Shown here: positions 59,301 to 64,000 of the stretch, piece by piece | How positions within the stretch are numbered: position 1 is the stretch's first letter | Layout: every line of letters begins with the position of its first letter | NCBI RefSeq assembly: GCF_042660705.1 | Contig: NZ_JBHSUQ010000001.1 | Direction: 5' to 3' (one strand) | Source: Undibacterium_A arcticum | GTDB lineage: Bacteria > Pseudomonadota > Gammaproteobacteria > Burkholderiales > Burkholderiaceae_D | DNA: 64,000 bases | Made by a program: the position numbers and the translations under genes | Notes under the pieces: model-generated | What the model saw: only the letters and a program-made list of their open reading frames with translations | Databases searched by the model: none | Told to the model about the DNA's origin: nothing

Positions 59301-59501
59301 CAGCGGTTCCCGAATACCGAGGGTCAAAATGTCGGCGTAACTGACAAGAGACTGCTGCAATGAGGCCTCGACCGTATCCCGTTCGCGCACACCAATCAAC
59401 AGATAGCCGCCAATGAATGCGGGAATGATCAGGCCGCCCAGCACTACCAGCAGCAGAGCCCCATAGACGGACCGGAGCCGGTTATGCAGTTTTATGCGCA
59501 T
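56400..59501 (-). CDS. membrane PAS-GGDEF-EAL c-di-GMP turnover protein
   Basis: 1033 residues. A first membrane helix (about 15-36), a periplasmic sensor region (about 37-150), a second helix (about 155-172) and a HAMP-like linker lead into three PAS domains (about 230-590). A GGDEF domain with intact LARLGGDEFILLL (about 680) and an EAL domain with intact GVEALARWKHP (about 810) and DDFGTGYSSLAYLK follow. Both catalytic motifs look active, so it may make and degrade c-di-GMP. The region 56327-56399 before the next gene is short. Confidence 0.92.
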   Translation of the reverse strand: MRIKLHNRLRSVYGALLLVVLGGLIIPAFIGGYLLIGVRERDTVEASLQQSLVSYADILTLGIREPLWTLNAEAARALVDSVMRDREVFRVRIGHQNQEPFVDVRSSKPQIGKIHSAERDISFRGEHIGRVLIEMDDGKSQQELHKKQLSYILVLAVQSSISLLLIILVLNVRLMAPLRKLMRFSDRLTLGDFDTPLSLPRSDEFGHLGGQFEHMRGSIKQLFDDVRQREERFRTIVTQVPGAVFRYRPDGVVEFVSNTVAAISGYPATAFMTGSGAQTWLNLVNPDDRRRVRQHIAGKIRDCEPYAIEYRIADMDGAERWVSESGQPQCNSDGRAQWIDGIIVDISARKHNEVRIQGLLTEQEAILDNVLVGVMFVRKDMIVSVNRQCESLFGYSPNAMDKQSTAIICPSNQVYDQIGVQSYPQISSGHNYSAEIQLKRRDGSLFWCMMSGSAFDPAVPNQASIWVFTDISERREAEEKLRLAAKVLDNIADGVIVTDPDGRIVTVNPAFTLITGYSLADAIGQTTEMLGSERQDASFYQGIWAEVRVAGFWRGEMWNRRKNGELYIGCLTINVVRDTAGLSTHYVGVFSDITLVKESQQKLDHLAHHDPLTELPNRLLFNDRLTHAILRSGRDNLQLAVLFIDLDRFKNVNDTLGHHVGDELLKQVSSALVHKVRDGDTLARLGGDEFILLLENIDGPRGATVVAEKLMSVFETPFVIAGHELFLTCSIGISVFPNDGADLNVLIRNADVAMYQAKGRGRNAYRFFSQEMTGEGADQLRLESMLRRSIDNDEIFLNYQPQVDIETGQLIGVEALARWKHPELGLVPPVRFIPLAEESGFINQLGKWVLRESCRQMVRWQEAGLYVPKIAVNLSVRQFERGSIVAIVSSILDETGLEPQRLQLEVTESVIMNTGDAFAFINDLNAIGVGLAIDDFGTGYSSLAYLKQLPVQTLKIDRSFIKDISTDPNDEAIAIAIIQLGKSLNLSVIAEGVETAEQVAFLLRHGCNLAQGYFYSRPAAQQDLFERWKPHSR

Positions 59502-60054
59502 TCAGTGGGTACAGATCAGGAAATGAGGAATGTCGATCCATCGGCAGAATTTATTTGGAGAGAAAGATTATGCACCAAAGACCAGGGTCAATTGATCCAA
59601 CCCGGAATAAATTCCCGACCTCGTCATGATCGCATCTAATTTTGACGGGCGGCAAATGAGATGGGCATTTCATTGCACGCCATAGCCTTTGGGGTACGAG
59701 AGAGTTTCAGAGTTTCGCCGGCCTGAAGGTGCGCATTGCGACGATACGAAGCGTCGCACTTTTCCTTCCACGCGACGTCCGCGTACGCGATCCGCCAGCA
59801 CGATGGCATCGAAGTGGGCAAGCGTGGGGCATCGGCAAGCATTGATGCACCAGATAGGGTGTCGGATTAATATTGCAGAAAGGCAATTGATGCAGCCATT
59901 CGGTTGAACACCCGTCTGGCACCTCGTCGAGATGATTTACAACCGGAATCGGGACAAGTCGGAATAGTCAACTGGGGCGCAGATTCCATCAACTTATGTC
60001 AAATGCGTCGCTCAGCCAAACAATGTCGGCGATACTAGCGGTGGTGGCGAAATA
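59502..60054. other. 553-bp region without a recognised gene
   Basis: Short open frames exist on both strands (for example 59636-59842), but none has a domain, a good start signal or codon use like the neighbours. No tRNA or clear repeat is seen. It separates the GGDEF-EAL gene from the DUF1289 gene. Confidence 0.5.
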
Positions 60055-60240
60055 TCAACTATTGCGCCGAGGATAACCATCTGCGGTAATGCGTTGCCAG
60101 ACCAGCTCTTTCTCTGGCTCGGTCATGAAAACCCAATGCGCAACTTCGGCCACCGTGCGGCCGCAGCCACGGCAGACATCATCAAAAGTGGTCGAACATA
60201 CGGCAACGCAAGGCGTGTCGGGACGGGGTTTATCAGCCAT
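60055..60240 (-). CDS. DUF1289 domain protein
   Basis: 61 residues from the ATG at 60240 (MADKPRPDTPCVAVC). The family pattern is clear: PCVAVCSTTFDDVCRGCGRTVAEVAHWVFMTEPEKELVWQR, where four cysteines probably bind a metal. Small proteins of this type are common in proteobacteria and have no settled function. It diverges from the MFS gene. Confidence 0.88.
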   Translation of the reverse strand: MADKPRPDTPCVAVCSTTFDDVCRGCGRTVAEVAHWVFMTEPEKELVWQRITADGYPRRNS

Positions 60241-60411
60241 TCTTGAACCTGTGTAATTTGTCGCCAGTGGCGCAGAAGCATTCAGTTTACTATCATCGGC
60301 GTGGTTGCTGCGAACACACCCGCCGGGCCGGCTGTAGCATCGGCCAGTTTCAATCACCATCGACTGCGCGACCGGCAGTGCCAGCATCCAATAACAATAT
60401 CCCGATCACTC

Positions 60412-61608
60412 ATGTCCACACAAAAATTTTCGATTCTGCGTCAGATCCCCGGCAGTGTCTGGGCGCTAGGCTTTGTCAGCTTGTTGATGGACGTATCGTC
60501 GGAACTGATCCACAGCCTGCTGCCGCTTTTTCTGGTCGGCTCGCTCGGCGCCAGCGTGTTTGTGGTCGGCATCATCGAAGGCGCCGCGGAAGCGACTGCA
60601 TTGATCGTCAAAATATTTTCCGGGGCGCTCAGCGATTACCTCGGCAAACGCAAGATCCTGGCGGTGATCGGCTACAGTCTCGGTGCAGTCAGCAAACCGC
60701 TGTTTGCCATGGCCTCCGGCACTGGCTTGATTCTCGGCGCACGGCTGCTGGACCGGGTTGGCAAAGGCATTCGTGGTGCGCCACGGGACGCGTTGGTGGC
60801 GGATCTCTCGCCCCCGCATCTGCTCGGTGCCGCGTTCGGACTGCGGCAATCACTCGATACGGTAGGCGCCTTTCTCGGTCCTTTGCTGGCTGTGGTGCTG
60901 ATGTTTTTATGGGCCGATAATTTCCGCGCGATCTTCTGGGTCGCCGTGATTCCAGGTGTCATGGCAGTCGTTGTGCTGCTGCTCGGGGTCCACGAACCGG
61001 AAATGCACCGAGGTGCCCGCCGCGGCAACCCGATCCAATGGGCTAACCTGAAGCGAATGGGCCACAGCTACTGGTGGGTGGTGGCCGTCGGCGCGATTTT
61101 CACGCTGGCGCGATTCAGCGAAGCATTTCTATTGCTGCGTGCGCAACAAGGCGGACTCTCGCTGGCCCTGATCCCGCTGGTCTTGGTCGCCATGAATCTG
61201 GTCTATTCGATGTCGGCTTACCCGTTTGGCAAGCTGGCCGATCGCGTCAGTCACACGGCACTGCTGGCAATCGGTTTGCTGGTGCTGATCGCCGCCGACC
61301 TGGTGCTGGCGAGCAGCAATGCGTGGCCGGTGGTAATCGCTGGCGTGGCGCTGTGGGGGCTGCACATGGGACTGACGCAGGGTTTGCTGGCCGCAATGGT
61401 GGCGGACACCGCGCCTAACGATCTACGCGGCACCGCATATGGCTTCTTCAACCTGGCCAGCGGACTGGCAATGCTGGTCGCGAGCCCACTAGCCGGCCTA
61501 TTGTGGGACCGATTCGGCGCCGCGGTGACTTTTCTGGCAGGCGGTGCGTTTTGCAGTCTGGCTTTGCTTGCGCTGTGTTTCCGGGCGCTCCGGCAGCCAG
61601 GTGTTTAG
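60412..61608 (+). CDS. major facilitator superfamily transporter
   Basis: 398 residues from the ATG at 60412, with about 12 membrane segments. The family loop GALSDYLGKRKILAVIGY between helices 2 and 3 and RVGKGIRGAPRDALVADL are typical of a group of drug/unknown-substrate MFS carriers. FGKLADRVSHTALLAIG is the equivalent loop in the second half. Substrate unknown. Confidence 0.88.
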   Translation: MSTQKFSILRQIPGSVWALGFVSLLMDVSSELIHSLLPLFLVGSLGASVFVVGIIEGAAEATALIVKIFSGALSDYLGKRKILAVIGYSLGAVSKPLFAMASGTGLILGARLLDRVGKGIRGAPRDALVADLSPPHLLGAAFGLRQSLDTVGAFLGPLLAVVLMFLWADNFRAIFWVAVIPGVMAVVVLLLGVHEPEMHRGARRGNPIQWANLKRMGHSYWWVVAVGAIFTLARFSEAFLLLRAQQGGLSLALIPLVLVAMNLVYSMSAYPFGKLADRVSHTALLAIGLLVLIAADLVLASSNAWPVVIAGVALWGLHMGLTQGLLAAMVADTAPNDLRGTAYGFFNLASGLAMLVASPLAGLLWDRFGAAVTFLAGGAFCSLALLALCFRALRQPGV

Positions 61609-61665
61609 CCATCCGCTCACGCCAGATCGGAAGCTGGCTTGACGCTGAGCGCCAACCGTTAACCG

Positions 61666-62219
61666 TTACTCGTCGCCCGGCAATTGCAACTTGTCCCAGC
61701 CGTCATGCCCGAGACGGCGCATGGTATCGATATTTTTGTCAAAAATATCGGCCGCGTCGGGAAACGCGTCGACCGCGCGCTCGATACTGTCCTCGCGCAA
61801 TAGATGCAAGGTCGGATACGGCGAACGGTTGGTGTAGTTTCGATGTCGTCCGGTCCGCTGTCGGCAAATTGATACTGCGGGTGAAAGCTGGCAATCTGGA
61901 TTTCGCCGACCAGATCCAGTTCGTCCAACGCGGCGTCGGCCACGTCCAGAAATTCGTTGTAGTCAAGGAAATCGGTCAACACCTGCGGATGGATCAGCAA
62001 GGTGGTGTCGACCTCGTCCGGATTTGCCTCCGCCAATTGCTCCAGCGCGGCGATCAAATCCACCAACAATGCTTCTGGCGTGGTCGCGTTGCTGACCGTG
62101 TAGCGGATCTGGTTCTTGACATGGACCGCTTTGGCGAATGGACACAGATTCAAGCCGATGACTGCTTTTTCCAGCCATGTTTGGGTGTCGGCGACGACTC
62201 TATCGTTGGTTTCGATCAC
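61666..62219 (-). CDS. DUF1415 family protein, frame broken once
   Basis: About 184 residues after correction. The N-terminal part has TQTWLEKAVIGLNLCPFAKAV, diagnostic of DUF1415. One A is missing at 61838-61840: GPDDIE should continue NYTNRSPYPTLHLLRED, and the corrected frame ends KLQLPGDE at 61666. Without correction the frame runs to 61659 with unrelated residues. Function unknown. Confidence 0.87.
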
Positions 62220-62397
62220 GGGGGTTTCCTGGTAAAAATTGGTGTCGCCGCATTGTCACATACTGTGCGCGATTGTCGCGCCTGCCTGCCGGCGAATGGC
62301 AACTCAACCTCAAAATTCATGGATTTAATGGGGGTATATCTGCAATCTCATTATTGTATTTACGGCGCAAGTCATACTCTTACGGAGTATAGCTCCA

Positions 62398-62432
62398 CAA
62401 AACAAAAACGGCAGCAGGAATTCCTGCTGCCG
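62398..62432 (-). terminator. malate synthase terminator
   Basis: A perfect palindrome CGGCAGCAGGAATTCCTGCTGCCG (62409-62432) is followed on the minus strand by TTTTTGTTTTG. It lies about 50 bases after the aceB stop. Confidence 0.85.
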
Positions 62433-62480
62433 CTCTGATGCCACCTGGCCGCCGCAGAATCGCGACAAGCTGAAGTCGGA

Positions 62481-64000
62481 TCAGATTTCTTCGTATAACG
62501 GCAAGGTCAGGAATTCCGCGAAGTCCGCCGAGGTCGACATTTCTTCGAAAATCTGTGCCGCACGGTCATAGCTTGCGCCAGAACCGGCCAGTTCCTTTAC
62601 CTTGGCCAGTTCTTGCGGAATCATCGCGCGCACCATGTCGGCAGTGATTTTTCTGCCGTCTTCCAACACGCCCTTGCTCGATCGGATCCATTGCCACACT
62701 TGGGACCGGCTGATTTCGGCGGTCGCGGCATCTTCCATCAGGTTATGAATCGGCACACAGCCATTGCCAGCCAGCCAGGCCCCGAGATAATGAATACCGA
62801 CGTTGATGTTGTAACGCAGGCCGGCCTCGGTAATCGGTGTCTCCGGCTGGAAATTCAGCAAGTCTTTGGCGGTCACGTCAACGTCAGGACGCTGCTTGTC
62901 GATCTGGTTCGGTTTGTCGCCCAGTACTTTCGTGAACTCCGCCATCGACAGCTCGACCAGACCTGGATGCGCAACCCAGCCGCCGTCGTAACCATCGGTC
63001 GCATCGCGCGCCTTGTCGATGCGCACGCCGGCCATCGCCAGCTCGTTTTTCTCCGGGTCGTTCTTGATCGGGATCAGTGCCGCCATACCGCCGATCGCCG
63101 GCGCATTGCGCTTGTGGCAGGTCTGCAGCAACAGCAATGCGTAAGAACGCATGAACGGCGCAGTCATCGTGACCTTGGCGCGATCGGCCAGGCAGAAGTT
63201 GTCGTTCTTGAACTTCTTGATGCAAGAGAAAATGTAATCCCAACGACCGGCATTCAGGCCCGACGAGTGTTCGCGCAATTCGTACAGGATCTCGTCCATT
63301 TCAAATGCCGCCAGAATGGTTTCAATTAGTACGGTGGCCTTGATCGTGCCTTGAGGCAGGCCGAGTTCGTTTTGTGTCATCACGAAGATATCGTTCCACA
63401 GGCGCGCTTCCAGATGCGATTCCATCTTCGGCAAATAGAAGTACGGGCCGGCACCGCGTGCCAGTTGCTCCTTGGCGTTATGGAACATGAACAGAGCGAA
63501 ATCAAAAATACTGCCCGAGATGCGCTTGCCATCCACCAGGACATGTTTCTCATCCAGATGCCAGCCGCGAGGACGCACCACCAAGGTAGCGATCTTGTCG
63601 TTCAGTTTGTAGCTCTTGCCGTTCTGTTCGAGGCTGATGGTCTTGCGCACCGCATCGCGCATATTGATCTGGCCCGTCAACTGGTTGTCCCAGTTTGGCG
63701 TGTTTGAATCCTCGAAGTCGGTCATGTAGCTGTCGGCGCCGGAATTGAGCGCGTTAATGACCATTTTGCGCTCGACCGGCCCGGTGATTTCAACGCGACG
63801 GCATTGCAGTGCCTGCGGAATCGGTTCGATTTCCAGTCGCCATTACGGATCTCCGCGGTTTCCGGCAGGAAGTCAGGTAGCTTGCCGGCATCGAGCTCCT
63901 TGGTGCGTGCCGCGCGCGCGGCCAGCAGTTCCTGCCGGCGCGGTTCGAAGGCACGGCTCAGTTTGGCCACCAGCGCCAATGCATCGGGTGTCAGGATTTG
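62481..64000 (-). CDS. aceB: malate synthase A (5' end outside window), frame broken once
   Basis: About 507 residues are visible, with the first 20 or so missing beyond the right edge. The visible start reads QILTPDALALVAKLSRAFEPRR. One A is missing at 63830-63832 (NGDWKIEPIPQALQCRR is expected). Signatures are DFEDSNTPNWDN, VRPRGWHLDEKH, YLPKMESHLEARLWN and GRWDYIFSCIKKF, all typical of the A isoform. It condenses glyoxylate and acetyl-CoA in the glyoxylate bypass, useful when growing on acetyl-CoA from steroids or fatty acids. Isocitrate lyase is not in view. Confidence 0.95.

Noticed and set aside
59636..59842. 68-codon minus-strand ORF in the gap before DUF1289
   Set aside because: No domain, no start signal, and composition unlike neighbouring genes.

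Overview
The window looks like a chromosomal segment of a betaproteobacterium, most likely Burkholderiales and probably Oxalobacteraceae. The grounds are the tig-clpP-clpX-lon-hupB-tRNA-ppiD order, the style of the hpnCDE, nnr, mnmH, radA and DUF1853 genes, and moderately GC-rich codon use. This placement is inferred from gene content only.

Positions 1-13457 (all minus strand) form a steroid-degradation locus. It carries A-ring hydroxylation and meta-cleavage genes (HsaA, HsaB and HsaC/TesB-like), a KshB-type reductase, a KstD-family flavoprotein, a 3beta/17beta-hydroxysteroid dehydrogenase, and the genes that take the remaining C/D rings apart (FadD3, IpdA, IpdB, IpdC and EchA20-like). Most genes abut or overlap by 4 bases. 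A promoter-like site and a strong hairpin separate fadD3 from hsaC. The locus runs off the left edge.

Positions 13946-18100 hold nnr, a YbbA-like ABC ATPase divergent from the esterase tesA, and mnmH. A 1.9-kb group II intron (18198-20108) follows, sitting directly behind the rho-independent terminator of ppiD, the typical target of class C introns. Positions 20161-29298 are the housekeeping block ppiD, tRNA-Asp x2, tRNA-Val, hupB, lon, clpX, clpP, tig and tRNA-Leu, with clear terminators. An RND efflux pair (29541-33854) diverges from the squalene genes hpnC, hpnD and hpnE (34005-37412). An IS1182-type element follows.

Positions 39418-41706 are the most unusual stretch. A 988-bp unit is duplicated in direct tandem. 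It carries an unfamiliar gene whose product combines two MshEN-like (c-di-GMP-binding-type) modules, one internal export or transmembrane segment and a beta-rich exported domain. The second copy is complete; the first is truncated just after the hydrophobic segment. This gene converges on a minimal archaic (Csu-type) chaperone-usher pilus operon (41763-45980). A large PAS-GGDEF-EAL protein lies further right (56400-59501). A c-di-GMP-responsive pilus accessory protein is a testable hypothesis.

The rest is housekeeping: radA, alr, lplT, DUF1853, uracil-DNA glycosylase, rimI, tsaB, a thioredoxin-like gene with a 116-bp tandem duplication at its 3' end, an orphan molybdenum hydroxylase large subunit, DUF1289, an MFS transporter, DUF1415 and malate synthase (cut by the right edge).

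At least 16 reading-frame breaks occur in otherwise well-conserved genes, including lon, clpX, tig, ppiD and radA. Most fall in short homopolymers, which points to sequencing or assembly indels rather than real pseudogenes. Such genes are annotated here as single CDSs with the break stated.
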